Under the pieces are notes generated by a model. That model was not told the origin of the DNA, ran no database searches, and saw only the letters and a program-made list of their open reading frames with translations. DNA of 64,000 bases, taken from Pelomyxa schiedti. Taxonomy: Eukaryota > Evosea > Pelobiontida > Pelomyxidae. The position numbers and the translations under genes were made by a program. Numbering within the stretch: position 1 is the stretch's first letter; the number at the start of each line of letters is the position of its first letter. Below are positions 33,932 to 45,203 of the stretch, in pieces. Where the stretch lies: the NCBI GenBank assembly GCA_020536535.1, contig JAHLWZ010000826.1, positions 36,615 to 100,614 of the forward strand, in the 5' to 3' direction.

Positions 33932-36452
33932 CCCGTAGCTTGAGCATCTTGGTATTGCTTTTTCACTCTACTGATTTTTTTTTTCTTCCTTCACTTATTG
34001 ATTTTCATACCCCATACCTTATGCCAGCCAATTTGAAACCATTGAAACCCAGGTTCGACACTGGGCCTTCGAGGTTTCCATTATTGGGAGAACTAATGCT
34101 GGGAAGTCTACACTGTTAAATGCTCTACTGCGGAAACAAGTACTTCCCTCCTCAGTGCAAACGCAGACTGGGCCATGGCTACATATAAGGCATGATGAGT
34201 CCAGAGAGCCGGCGCTATCTCTAAGTAGAGAACTAACACCACAGTAAGAGAAATTGGTGAAGCAGGCCTTTAAGATTGAAGAGATTACTGTAACTGGGTG
34301 CTCCAAAATCACTCATCAGTTGCAGTAATTAAATGAAAACTTTCGAGATGTGTTCAACTCTGAGAAGCTTGTCTTACGATGCCCAATCCCTTGCTTCCAA
34401 GGGTTGTCGTCTAACACGACGTTTGAGTTTGTTGACACTGCTGGATTCACTGAGAACGGCTTATCCAATTACTCTTTGCGCCGCCTTCTATCAAAAACGT
34501 TGCCCCATTCTGCCATTGTTCTTTACCTCTTTACAACACAATAAATAATTATCTCACCCAAACAACATTTTAAGGTAAAAGAGCAAATAGCACGGGAGTT
34601 TGGGGGAACAATCGGGCAGAAGAGACTTTTAGACAATCCAAAAGAGCTCATGAAATATGTCCTGTCAGGATCTTGAAGAACAGAAGGAGATATTCGGAGT
34701 CGAGGCCTTGGAGAAAGTGCTGCGCACTTACTATGGCAATCTATCAAAGGACCTCATCTTAATGTAAGTAAAGGGGACCTGCAATTGGTTCATCGTGACC
34801 ACCAGCGCGTTACCGCCATCCTCTCACAGTTAAAGGCAATCAACCAAGTTATTTTGAGCAATGGCTGAGGCTATTGAGCACCAGTTGGCTGATTTTCTCT
34901 GCAAAGTTACATCTTTGATTACCCAGCAAAAGGTGAATTAACAGGAAACTTGATGACAGCTTAAACACAATTTGCGAATACCTTCAAACCCACGATGTAC
35001 ACATGTACCAATCAGTATGATTATTGAAAGCATGTAGCAATCAATAAGCTTATTTTGCTTCAGTTTCGAACCATTCAAGTCGATATCTCGCGCAAGGATT
35101 TGGCACTTTTTGACTGTTTCTAAAAAAGCAAATTTTCAGCAATAAGTTCCACCCCACATAACAATAACCATCAAAAAGTGCCAAAATCCGTCGGCGAGAA
35201 AGACTTTGCAGTCGAGCGCATCAGTGAGCTTTCTCATTCTGCTTCGATTCAAGCAGACCTCGTTGCCAAGTACATCAATGAGAACTTTTTGCTCGAAAGC
35301 GGGCAGATCCGCATTTACACCCACTGACATATCCAAACATGATCTTGTTCTGTCTGCAGACTCGTGGCAGGCTCTTTCCAAAGTTATGGTATCCCACTGG
35401 GACAAAGACATAACTTTACAAATTACTGCCGATATTAGCGTGGAGAAAGTGTGTATGAGGAGCTGGTTTTACTGGTGTGGAAAATTGGCAAGTTCCACAA
35501 CTAGAATTAATAGCGAAGCCAAAATGAGGGAGTTTCCTGTTTCTCAACTGCAGAAGGTGAGGCAAATGTTCCAAAACAGTTTTATAGATGCCCTTACAAA
35601 GTGGAAAGAGTACCTGATCCAGAAGAGTCAGGAACATTTTTAGGGTGACAGCTCTGGTCAACACTTCTGAAGAAGTTGGTGTTAAACTAGATGAATATGA
35701 TCGGGCTTTTGAAACCCTTACATCCCGGAAATGCTGTCCTGCAGAAGAGGTTTGGACTCAACAACTACATCCCAACTGATGTAAGCGCACTATCAGAAGC
35801 TCTTCCCTCTCCTCCCAATCTCCTCACACATCATTATTGTCTCGCAGACATTGAAGTTTTCTGATCATCTCACTTGCCATGGGCTACTTGGAACTGGAGG
35901 TACATCTCTGGTATTTGAAGTTGAATCCAAAGACTTTCCCAGCAAGAAGTTGGCCCTCAAAGCCACGCCGATGTGCCTGAAAGGAAGGGCAACGGCGCGA
36001 GCTGTGATGAAGACAAGGATCGGCCCGGTAACTTCCGCAACCGATCCTCGAATTCTCACTCAAAAAACAGAGATATCAAGCTGGCGAACAGCAGGTTCAA
36101 CACGAGTAACAGGTCGACTTTGGCTGTGCCGCCCAAGTCGGAAGCAACTGGGAAATCCTCGTTTACCAACCCTGGGGGAACCCCAGAGCCTCCCACCGGA
36201 GTTACACCAAGCCATCAACACCAGGCGGACCGGGAGCCCACTGATCATCAACTATGACAAGTGCGACCTGTATGCGCTCGCCATGGCGTTCTACAACCTT
36301 GTGGGACCACCCGGCAATGGAGTACCAGTCAGGCCTCCCCTCATACCGCAGTTCTCGTGCCGCGGGTGATGGCCGGGATGTTACTGACTGGCAAGAAGTA
36401 CGAGAGGTTGTCTGTGGGTGACACCATCAGGTCATTGGCTCCCCTGCTTTAG
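33932..36452 (+). pseudogene. Decayed dynamin-like GTPase - protein kinase gene
   Basis: Fragments in several frames line up with one long protein. GRTNAGKSTLLNALL near 34090 is the dynamin-type P-loop, followed by FEFVDTAGFTENGLSNYSL near 34420, then helical stalk-like pieces (35200-35640), then HGLLGTGGTSLVFEV with LALKA near 35880, a kinase glycine loop and Lys. Later pieces show DIKLA and YDKCDLYALAMAFYNL, recalling kinase subdomains VI to IX, but the DFG motif is not recognisable. A stop interrupts the GTPase part (QLQ*LNENF near 34326), another follows YLFTTQ without any GT donor, and a frame change occurs near 34670. These lesions cannot all be introns. I describe the remains only. Confidence 0.6.
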
Positions 36453-36582
36453 AATGGAAGCCAAAATCCCTGTGTTTCAAGAGTGGGACGCAAGGGTTAT
36501 TTTTCCTTCACAATCGCAGAACAGGAAAAAAAAAGCCACCAAGAAACAACCATTTTTAAATCGATTCGATTTAATTTGTGAT

Positions 36583-37950
36583 TCAGAGCAAGAAGGAGAA
36601 CTCAGTGAACATACGGACAGTTACAGGTTTATGGTCATGATATGTTACCTTCATAACTTGTGCACCAGTGGCATAGTCAGTGACCAACACATCACCAGCC
36701 CTTGTGTGGAACATGAACCCTCCACTCCCAAAGTCCTTGTCATAGTCCATCAAGCCATGGCATTGACTACCACTCTCAACAACCCGGAGTGCCTTGGAGG
36801 GAAAATTGTAATCCCAAATCTCAAGTGCACTAGAATGCGAAACGCAGTAAAGCCTGTCACTCAGCTGTGAAAGCTCCACCCATCCCGGGAAGGCATTTCC
36901 AGACACAAGCATTTGCTGCTGCTGCTGTTGGTGAGGCTGGTCAGCAGCAAATTGCGGTGGTGTTGAAGACGATGGTGGGGATTCAGCATACTGGAGAATG
37001 AAGACAGGGGGGCCAGTGACCCAAACCATAATGATGAAGGCCCGTGCCTTTGATTCTGTCAGGAGAACCAAACACTTGTGGATATCGATAATGTGCTCTG
37101 TAAGATCCAGTGGGAGGAGGCACAACGTCGAGCTGAGTGGGAGTGCAATGGAATTGGTCTCGGAGTGTTCCAGTTGTTCCAGGTTGAAAACGGCGAGTTC
37201 AAGCTTGTCAACACGCTGGCTCTGCTTCATAACAAGCAACACCTCATCATGGTGGCACTTATTCATGAAAAGGGCAACAAGAATCTCCTTATGCAGGTCA
37301 AACAGCCGGGGTTGTCTTTCTTGCCCAGACCCCCCAGCTGAGAGATTCACAACACAAACCTCACAACTCTCACACAGAGCCACCAACCACTTGTGATTCA
37401 CACAATACTTCCATGAAGCTCTTGCAATCGCCCTGCCACTCTGTGATGCAGCGAGCGGCTCAGACAGTGATGGAACTCTGGTAATCTGGTACTTGTTGCA
37501 GCACCCACCATCTGGTACAACATCAATCAGGTGTGTCTGATTGGCCCCAAGCATTGAACAAAAGCAGGACACCTTTCTCTCACGGACCCAGAGCCTCGAG
37601 TGGCGAGGGAAAACGCCCAGTGTTGCCTCTGAAACCGCAAACGTGAACAGAACTTCGTGCTGCAGACCCCAAACCTCACGCTGAGGGCCATAACTCACAC
37701 TGAAGAACCTCACAGGGGCCTCGTTCCTCACCCAATCCCACACAGTCTTGATGGCAATGATGATGGACACGCCATCTAACAACGTCGAGAATAATAAGGT
37801 GCTTCCAGATTGGTCAGTGCCCCTGTGTTTGATTTTTGCACGCCTTGGGCGCGAAATGGAAATACACAAGAGGGCGGCGAACTGCAAAGCGACGTCGACG
37901 GTCGGCACAACAGCGACTTGTGGGAGGTTGTCATTATTTTCTTCAGTCAT
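36583..37950 (-). CDS. Propeller-like family protein, copy 1 of a tandem pair
   Basis: A single exon with ATG at 37950 gives 455 residues. It shares with the gene at 38058 the blocks QVAVVPTVDVA.QFAALLCIS, TVWDWVRNEAPVRFFSV, VNHKWLVA, FMNKCH.DEV, CLVLLTESKARAFII and DYATGAQV. Regularly spaced hydrophobic strands ending in short polar loops, with a LEIWDYNFPSKALRVVE unit, suggest a beta-propeller of WD-like blades, though GH/WD dipeptides are rare. The more distant genes at 58729 and 60051 belong to the same family. No catalytic motif, signal peptide or membrane helix is seen. Role unknown; propellers usually mediate protein contacts. Confidence 0.65.
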   Translation of the reverse strand: MTEENNDNLPQVAVVPTVDVALQFAALLCISISRPRRAKIKHRGTDQSGSTLLFSTLLDGVSIIIAIKTVWDWVRNEAPVRFFSVSYGPQREVWGLQHEVLFTFAVSEATLGVFPRHSRLWVRERKVSCFCSMLGANQTHLIDVVPDGGCCNKYQITRVPSLSEPLAASQSGRAIARASWKYCVNHKWLVALCESCEVCVVNLSAGGSGQERQPRLFDLHKEILVALFMNKCHHDEVLLVMKQSQRVDKLELAVFNLEQLEHSETNSIALPLSSTLCLLPLDLTEHIIDIHKCLVLLTESKARAFIIMVWVTGPPVFILQYAESPPSSSTPPQFAADQPHQQQQQQMLVSGNAFPGWVELSQLSDRLYCVSHSSALEIWDYNFPSKALRVVESGSQCHGLMDYDKDFGSGGFMFHTRAGDVLVTDYATGAQVMKVTYHDHKPVTVRMFTEFSFLL

Positions 37951-38057
37951 TGTTGTTCTTAGTAGTGCTGTTTGATGTACAGTAGATGGCATTGATGTTG
38001 ACGTTGTCCCGCCAACAATAAATAATAAAAACAAGTTTTGCTACACCAACCAAAGAA

Positions 38058-39503
38058 TCAGAGCAAGAAGGAGAAACCGTACAAACTGGTTACCCTGGAA
38101 CAGAGCTGGGGTTGGTCATCAAATGTCACCCTCAAGACTTGTGCACCAGTGGCATAGTCAGTGACCAGAATGTCACAAGACCTTGTCTGGAACATGAAGC
38201 CACCATACCCAAAGTACTTGTCAAAGTTAATGCCATGGGATTGCTTTTCGACAACCTGGAGTGCCTTGCAGGGGAAGTTGCAGTCCCAAATCTCGAGTCC
38301 CCGGTAATATGAAACACAATAAATGCTGTCACTCAGCTGTGAAAGAGTCAGCTCGGGCCGGTGTTTGCGCTGGTGAACAAGCTCTGACAGAAAGATTTGG
38401 TGCTGCTGATGGTTATGCTGATCAGCAAATTGTGCTGCTGCTTTTGAGGACAGTGATGGTGGTTCGGCATACTGGAGAACAAATGAACAGTAACCGTCAC
38501 CGACCACAATAATGAAGGCCCGTGCCTTTGATTCTGTCAGGAGAACCAGACACTTCTCGTACTTCAAAAAAGGTGACGGGATGTGGCACAAGGTAGAGCT
38601 GATTGGAAGTACAAGGGAATTGGATTCAGAGTTATCCAGTCGCTCCAGGTTGAAAATGGCAAGTTCAATTTTTGCATTGCCCACATTCTCCTGCAGAACC
38701 AGCACAACCTCATCAGGGTGGCACTTATTCATGAACAGAGACGTCAGAGACTTGCCATGCAGGTCTATGGCCCTGGGAGGTCTTTCAGGCCTGTCCTCAA
38801 CTGACAAGAGGTTCACAACACATACTCCTTTCCCACACCGGGCCACAAGCCACTTGTGATTCACGCAAAACGTCCAATCACATTCACGCAACAGAGCAGT
38901 GCAATTCTGAGTGAGCAGTGATGATGGCGACATAGTTCCAGAATACCAGTAGCTCATTGAACTTGTACGACTGTCCAATCCGCACCAAATCAAGTGTGTT
39001 TGATTGGCTCCAAGCATTTCACAGAATATGTCCAACTTTCGAATCCAGACCCTCATGTGGCAAGGGAAGACGCCCAGTGTTGCCATTGAGACCCCGAACG
39101 TGAGCAGAACAGCTGACTCTGATGGATTCCTGCCATGCACAGGCAGAAACTTCACGCTGAAGAACCTCACAGGGGCCTCGTTCCTCACCCAATCCCACAC
39201 AGTCCTGATGGCAACGACAATATCGTCCAAGTTCAACGGCCAGGTCGAACACGAGGAAGACCCTGCCAGTGCGAATCTGAATTTGGGCTGTGGCTTCCGG
39301 TTTCCAAGAACAACGCGGCGTTCGTTTTCGAACGCGAAGCTGGCGATCTTGCGCGGAATGGAAATGCACAAGAGGGCGGCGAACTGCGACGCGACGTCGA
39401 CGGTCGGCACAACAGCGACTTGTGGGAGTACGTGCTCATTTTGATTGCACCTTGATCTCTTGGTGTTGGGTCCGCTCGGTGCTTCGTTATCTTCGTCGCT
39501 CAT
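38058..39503 (-). CDS. Propeller-like family protein, copy 2 of a tandem pair
   Basis: A single exon with ATG at 39503 gives 481 residues. It is close to the gene at 36583 throughout, with an extra insert near residues 60-85 after CISIPR. The N-terminus (MSDEDNEAPSGPNTKRSRC) is polar and could be a flexible or nuclear-targeting leader. The C-terminus ends YGFSFLL, as FTEFSFLL does in copy 1. Two intact copies of nearly equal length argue that both are used. The 107-base gap between the genes (37951-38057) must contain the promoter of copy 1. Confidence 0.65.
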   Translation of the reverse strand: MSDEDNEAPSGPNTKRSRCNQNEHVLPQVAVVPTVDVASQFAALLCISIPRKIASFAFENERRVVLGNRKPQPKFRFALAGSSSCSTWPLNLDDIVVAIRTVWDWVRNEAPVRFFSVKFLPVHGRNPSESAVLLTFGVSMATLGVFPCHMRVWIRKLDIFCEMLGANQTHLIWCGLDSRTSSMSYWYSGTMSPSSLLTQNCTALLRECDWTFCVNHKWLVARCGKGVCVVNLLSVEDRPERPPRAIDLHGKSLTSLFMNKCHPDEVVLVLQENVGNAKIELAIFNLERLDNSESNSLVLPISSTLCHIPSPFLKYEKCLVLLTESKARAFIIVVGDGYCSFVLQYAEPPSLSSKAAAQFADQHNHQQHQIFLSELVHQRKHRPELTLSQLSDSIYCVSYYRGLEIWDCNFPCKALQVVEKQSHGINFDKYFGYGGFMFQTRSCDILVTDYATGAQVLRVTFDDQPQLCSRVTSLYGFSFLL

Positions 39504-39603
39504 CAGCAGCTGTGATTTCTGCGGAACAAGTTTTTGAAAGAAATTTGAGCTTTGGAATTGAGTGACCCTTTTCGGTTGTCACTCGCACACCAGTCACTGC
39601 TTT

Positions 39604-42005
39604 TTAGCCAAAGAGGTCCATAGATAGTAGGTCTATCTGTTCCTCTGTATTTTGGGTTGTTGGTGGCTTTCTCTTGAGGAGGAGACCTTGATCCTCCAAC
39701 CACCAAATGGTTTCCCGCATGTCGACATTCGTAGCGGCTGCGAGATATTCTTCAGTTGACATGATATCAGGCCACCACAGCACCAGGAGCGGTGAATACG
39801 CAACAGTGAACAGGAAGTGGTCAATGACAACTTTTTTGGTGATGTCCGGGAACAATCTTAACATCAAACTCCAGCCTGCAAAATCAGCTCCTCTGGGTTC
39901 AAACCATCGCAGGTGGAAAACCTTTGGGTTCTGAGGTTAGTGGTTTTTTTGCAGCAGGTGAATGAATATACATCATCAGCGGTCACAGAAAACTTGTTGG
40001 CAAACCATAGTGCGCAACTGCACTTGCTTCTGGAAATTAAGGAAATCAGAATTTTCCCCTTATGTTTTGAGGTCATTTCCTTTTCCAAGTTGAAATGTGA
40101 AATCAGCCACTTGAGCACTTTGCTGGAGTCTGCATAATGAGTCAATAGCCTCAGAACATCAGAGGGAGCCAGCCCAACTTGAGTTTCAGCAAGGTGCACA
40201 ATCTTTTTGACTTGAAGGAGGTCAGCATCATTTTCCATTGCCTCCTTTAGAAAATCCAGGGATGAGAACCAGTCTCCCAAATGTGGCCTGAACTTCTCAA
40301 TCAGAAACAACGCCAGGTACATGGCGGTAGGGTCAGAGAGGGCACGGGTTATGATATCCTTCAACGCACCAACAACTTCACTCTCTGGGATGTCAACGAC
40401 TCCTGGATGTTGCCAGTTGAACGCCGGTCCATTGATGTAGTTGTAGTCCAAAAGCTTGCTCAGGGAAAGAGTTGGTGTTGTTTTGGTGAGACTGAAGAAG
40501 CACTCCTCAAGAAACTGTGCAATACGCATGTTGCCGCTTGCGAGTGTTATGTGGAGAGAATCAAGGACGTCGTCACGGCTTAATGGGGGGAGCTTTTCAC
40601 ACACCAATTTGGCGATGGCCACGTTGTCCTTTCTGTGTCTGCATGCACTCTTGAAATCATATTCGGTTGGGGTTGCTCTCTCCAACAACCACTCTGCGAA
40701 CTGAACATCATCTGCATCCTGAAGGAGACTCCCCAATCTGGGTTCGAGAAGGGAAGAGTTCACACCTTCCAGTGCCCACTTGACCACTTCACAGTTCCTG
40801 GAGTCGGTGAAATCCATCTCCTCCGATGGAAACCTCTGCATCAGCCACTCGCACACTTTTATGATCTCGTCTGCTGGTCCCTTGCAGTTCACTGCACTCC
40901 GTGCCATGCCACTGGCATCGAAGTGCCACTCTGGAAACGTTTCAATGAGCCTCCTGATGTCAGATGCTCGGCGAGGCACTCCCCACCACCATGCCTCAAA
41001 CTGCAAAGATAGCCTCTCTGTGGCATTGATTGTGTTCGCCAGCCACACAATCGTGTCAACCTGGAACCCTTCGGCAGCAAATAGAAGTCGTTTCAGCAGA
41101 AACCAAGACTCGTCAGTACCACCGAAGCGAGACAATGCCCACTTGAGTGTGTCGAGGTGCCCTCGTCCGGCCACGATGTCCAGGAGCTTTGGGAGGCCCT
41201 TGTCACCCCAGAATTCACTCTCCAGCCTCCCAACAGTCAAGTCACCACTTAAAATAACCTGGCGATCATGATGATCACCACCATCGTAATCTCCCCCAGA
41301 GTACTTGTGATAACAGGTGGGAAGTGGATAAAACACAAACCCCCTTCCGCCTTCGCTGCTCGTTGCTGTTGAAGCGCATGTGGTGGAATCACAAGGGACA
41401 GCAGGAGCCCTGTCGCGAGGCCACAGCAACGAGCCCCAGGGTGCCCCTTCGTCCACAAACCTCCTGGCAGAGTCCAGGTGCCCCCCGGCGCACAGCCCCG
41501 TCAGCACGGCCATGCACTCCTTCCCCCACCCCTGCCTCCTCCACTCCCCCTCCTCCACCTCCCCCACCTCCTCTCCCTCCTGAGGGTGTGCATTTCTTGG
41601 GCCGCTTGTGATTGGGAGGGGGTGGGAGCCGTGGGGGAAGTGGGACAGGAACCAGCGGCAGCAGGAGGGTGCCTGGGCTTCCCCGCAACAGCGGAGGAAC
41701 CATCGGCGGGAGGCCCCTCTGGCCCGCATGAGGGCCCGGCAGGCCAGCCCTGCGAGGGGGAACATCGCCTCGGCCACTCGCAGCAGAGTGAGTGCGTGCT
41801 TGTCCTTTGGCCTTGGGCCGAGGAGGAAGTACTCTGGTCCAAGTGGCCAATCGAAGTCCCGTGTGTTGTTGTTGTTGTGTTTGTTGCTGTTATGATGAAA
41901 GAAAATGAGGGTGTGGTGGGATTGTGGGATCACCCACGGGACCATCACCCATTCCCACACAACTCGCGAAACTTCCGTAACCCACAAGCTGCTTCCGCTC
42001 GTCAT
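39604..42005 (-). CDS. Degenerate ankyrin-repeat family protein, copy I of a homogenised pair
   Basis: Exon 39972-42005 joins 39604-39930 in phase (intron of 41 bases) for 786 residues. The N-terminal module EVSRVVWEWVMVP ... AEAMFPLAGLACRALM leads into GLCAGGHLDSARRFV and further loose ankyrin units (AGRGHLDTLKWAL, CEVVKWALEGV, VLKWLISHFNLEKEM). The last exon reads KVFHLRWFEPRGADFAGWSL then MLRLFPDI and DHFLF; its equivalent in the 53.9 kb copy (KVFQQPWFLVLGLDFAGWSL) supports the chosen acceptor. The segment 40748-41959 is nearly identical to 55118-56345. The N-terminal third is GC-rich. It is divergent from the Crinkler/RHS-like gene. Confidence 0.7.
40748..41959 (-). repeat. Homogenised tract, left copy
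   Basis: From about 40748 to 41310 I see no base difference from 55118-55670, then a few substitutions and small indels in the Pro/Glu-coding linker up to 41959. Outside the tract the two genes differ at many sites. A sharp boundary inside one exon points to gene conversion. Confidence 0.85.
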
Positions 42006-42195
42006 CCCTTTCCTTTATCCAATCAAAAACCTCTTCGCAGTCTGGATCAGCCACAAGAACAACCAATGAGCGACAAGGAAGCGGTGGCTCAGGAACTGAA
42101 ACAGAAGATGCTTGACAGGCGCACAAAGAGAGAATCCCACTATTTCTATTTCCATTTCTATTTCTAAATCTGCAATAAACGCGAAGCGCGGAAAC
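42006..42195. promoter_or_regulatory. Divergent promoter region, 190 bases
   Basis: It lies between the ATGs of the ankyrin gene (42005, minus) and the NTPase-nuclease gene (42196, plus). A short repeat of TTTCTATTTC units occurs at 42140-42165. The regulatory role is inferred. Confidence 0.3.
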
Positions 42196-45100
42196 ATGCG
42201 TGGCCGCCGATTTCACAGTCGCAAGCTGTTCAACCGTGGCTTTGACATGTCTGCTCAGTACACCTCGCCCTCTCAATCTCTGCGCTTTCTTGCTGAAGCT
42301 CTACGTCGACAAACACCCTTTTCGTCGGCGTCGGGCGCCGGCGACTCACATGTGGCTCCGACGGCTACCACTACACCTACGACAATTGCGACGACCTGCA
42401 CTACAAGCGGCAGTAAGGCGTCCCCGCCTCGCGATGACGATGGCGACGACCCCAGGGGCACACCCCCTACTAAACCCCTGGGTGCTACCCTTCCCGTTGC
42501 CGGATTCCCCGGTATGCATAAAAGAAAAGAAGGGGGTTTCTTTCTTTTTCTGAGCATGTCATAGGCACAGACAGCTTCCTAATTTCCCTGGAGCATGAAG
42601 TAGTTCCCATTCCACCGCTTCTTCTCCATTATAATTACATCAAATCCGACATCATTGGAAAAGAAGTCCCTCTGTCAAAAGAGGACATCGAACAAGTTTT
42701 CAACTTCCTTAGCCATCATGACCTACATCACTTCGACCTTTCCAAAGTTTTCCTGTTAGTGTTGAAAAAACAATGGAAATAACAAAAAAAAGATTCAATT
42801 ACTCAGTGACCATCCTGCCCCAATGATTATTGCAGCCCAGGCCACAAAAATATCTGAGCTGACTTCTGAAGTTAGAAAACAGACTGAACCCATTCCTCTT
42901 TCAGGTTAACTATGTATTCTTGTGAGTAACAAGTGACATTTTTTTTAGATATTAGATTAGCTGACGAGAATGGCGTTATTATGCAGTACTTTAAAACAGG
43001 TGAGGCAATGTTGGCGGACCAATCAGGACAACAGACTCTACAACATTTCGTAGACTCCATACAGAACCTCAAAGAAAAATACTGGACAAAGTATCATAAC
43101 AACGATATGCCTTTTGTAATCCTGGATGGTAGCTCTGGAATGGGAAAGACCCAGATGGCATTCTCGTTAAATTCCGATGTTATGTATGACAACCTACCCA
43201 TATCCCCCATAATTACTTTAAACAGATATATCGTATGGTCCTTCCAGAAGGAACAGCCTATTTACAAGTGCTGGACACCCCTATCTGCCAGCTTCCTAGA
43301 GTGCATGCAGAGAGACGTTGGGAACTGGATTCAGAGAAAGGGAACCCTATGGCCATTCTGCGAACTCATGCGTCCATCAGGAATGCGTTTCTGGACAGTG
43401 GCGTGGCTCAACTTGCTCCAAAAGTTCCAATATAATGAATGCACCTCTTCACCATCTCCAGTTGAATCCCAGTTCCCCAAACGGCTTCCCTACTCCCTTT
43501 TGGAGAGGAATTTTGACTCCATTCCTGGCCCAATGACTATTGCAGAGTTCCAACAAGCCTGGCCTGATACAGAGGGTGCCACTAATAAGCCTATAGTGTT
43601 TATCGACGAAATACCTACCAAAAAAGCAGTGAAAGAACTGATTTTTATCCGAAACCTCTGCCGTGTACTGGGCTTTATCGTCGTTTTATCAGGCACCAAT
43701 TCCAGAGCTATCAACTTAGTCAAAGGCTTTGAGGATAACCCTTCTCGTTATGAAAGCCCACCATACCTATGGTGCTACCTATTCTCACACCCATCACTGC
43801 CATCCCCTCCAAGTCTGGGAGTATGCTGGGTTCCTGATAGGCAACAACTCCTCGAAAAGTGCCATGCATTGCACCGCAAATTTGGTCAATTTGTTGAGTA
43901 CTGTGCACAGCACAGCCGTGCTCTCTTCGTTATCACCATGTTTGATAAGCTCAGAGAATTACTGCCCCAAGGTGAGGGTGGAGATGACTTCACTTTATCC
44001 TGTTCATCAGCCTCTTCGAGGCCAGAACCCCTCTCGATCTTGAATGCCTTATTTGTTAAGCTGCACAACATCTTGCTTGATAAGAAGCCTGCAATCTATG
44101 AGGACAGAATTGGCCAAGCAGCTCAGCTTGTATCATATTTTCCAGGACATAAGGCCCACATTACTCAATTTATTTCCCATCACTTCGCGCACCTATGGAT
44201 CCCTGGTAGCGAAGCTGCTTTTTGGAAAGTATATAATGAATGTGGCACTTTGTCCTATCATCCAGAACATCCGAAACATGACCCTCAAAAACAAGTAACA
44301 CCAGGATGTTGCTTTCCACATCTAGTTCAGGAACCTTTGCTCTTTCTAAGCCTCTGTGGCAATATGGAGGTCTCATCTCCATTTTTGAAAGGGAAGAAAG
44401 AGCATCAAGTACCACTCATCGAAGCGTGGCCCTCCATCTACCAATTTGCCACTTCGATTGTTGATACAAGCAAACCTCAAACAGAAAACTCCGGAAGTAA
44501 TGGCCTTATGCTTGAGCAATTTGGGGGTGTGGCTGTGTCAGCTGCATCCCATAGTGGAGGTTTTGGGGGACAGACCTTGTCCAATTTTATGCACTCTTTA
44601 TTTTTCCACCTGTATGGCAACTCAAACAATCCATGCTCCCGTGGGCAAGTACCATCAGAGGTCACAGACAACAGCAACTTGTGCTGCAGGTTGTGGCAAA
44701 ATATCTGCAACGCTGTGGATGAGGCTATACTTGAGCAAAGGGTACCATTTTTTCCAGCACAGAACGATCCCATCACTGAAGAGCTTGAGTGTCTCAAAAC
44801 AATTCCTGGTGTGTTTATGGAAGATTTAACCCTGTCAAAGAAAAAAGATATGATCGATCTCCGAGGGGGCAATGTCATCGTGGAATGCAAGGACTGGGCA
44901 AACTTGTTCACATCTGACAAACTCCAAAAAGTGATTTCGAAGTTCCTAAGACAGGCCAACTGGACACTAGGGCTTATTCTTTGCCGGAAAACGCCGATCC
45001 AATTCCGCTCTCTTCCCACCAAGTCCTACGCGAACCTTGCCCTCTTCTCAGTACGAAAACCGAACCAGTACCATCCAGTGGAACCAATTTTCACCACCCT

Positions 45101-45203
45101 GGTGACAACCCCTGAAATTCACCACATCATCGTGATTGTCCAGCTGGGGGTGTGTGAACCCTTGTCCAGTCCTCTGCCCTTTGTCACTCTTCAAAAAACG
45201 TGA
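42196..45203 (+). CDS. Crinkler/RHS-like P-loop NTPase with C-terminal PD-(D/E)XK nuclease
   Basis: Exons 42196-42511, 42565-42754, 42807-42904 and 42949-45203 close to 952 residues. The N-terminal 105 residues are low complexity. P-loop LDGSSGMGKTQ has its Gly/Lys core at 262-269, and Walker B VFIDEIP has D421-E422. Near the C-terminus MIDLRGGNVIVECKDW carries D838 and E847-x-K849, the signature of the restriction-endonuclease fold. This NTPase + REase pairing is known from Crinkler (CRN) proteins of oomycetes and other protists and from trypanosome RHS proteins, thought to derive from selfish elements and to act on nucleic acid in the nucleus. I see neither a secretion signal nor the CRN LFLAK-type header, so host-effector use is not implied. 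An acidic tail is open in the next frame (45136-45363). Confidence 0.7.

Noticed and set aside
40780-41271. Plus-strand frame of 163 residues conserved at two loci (also 55093-55638)
   Set aside because: It is conserved only because the ankyrin genes on the other strand are nearly identical there.
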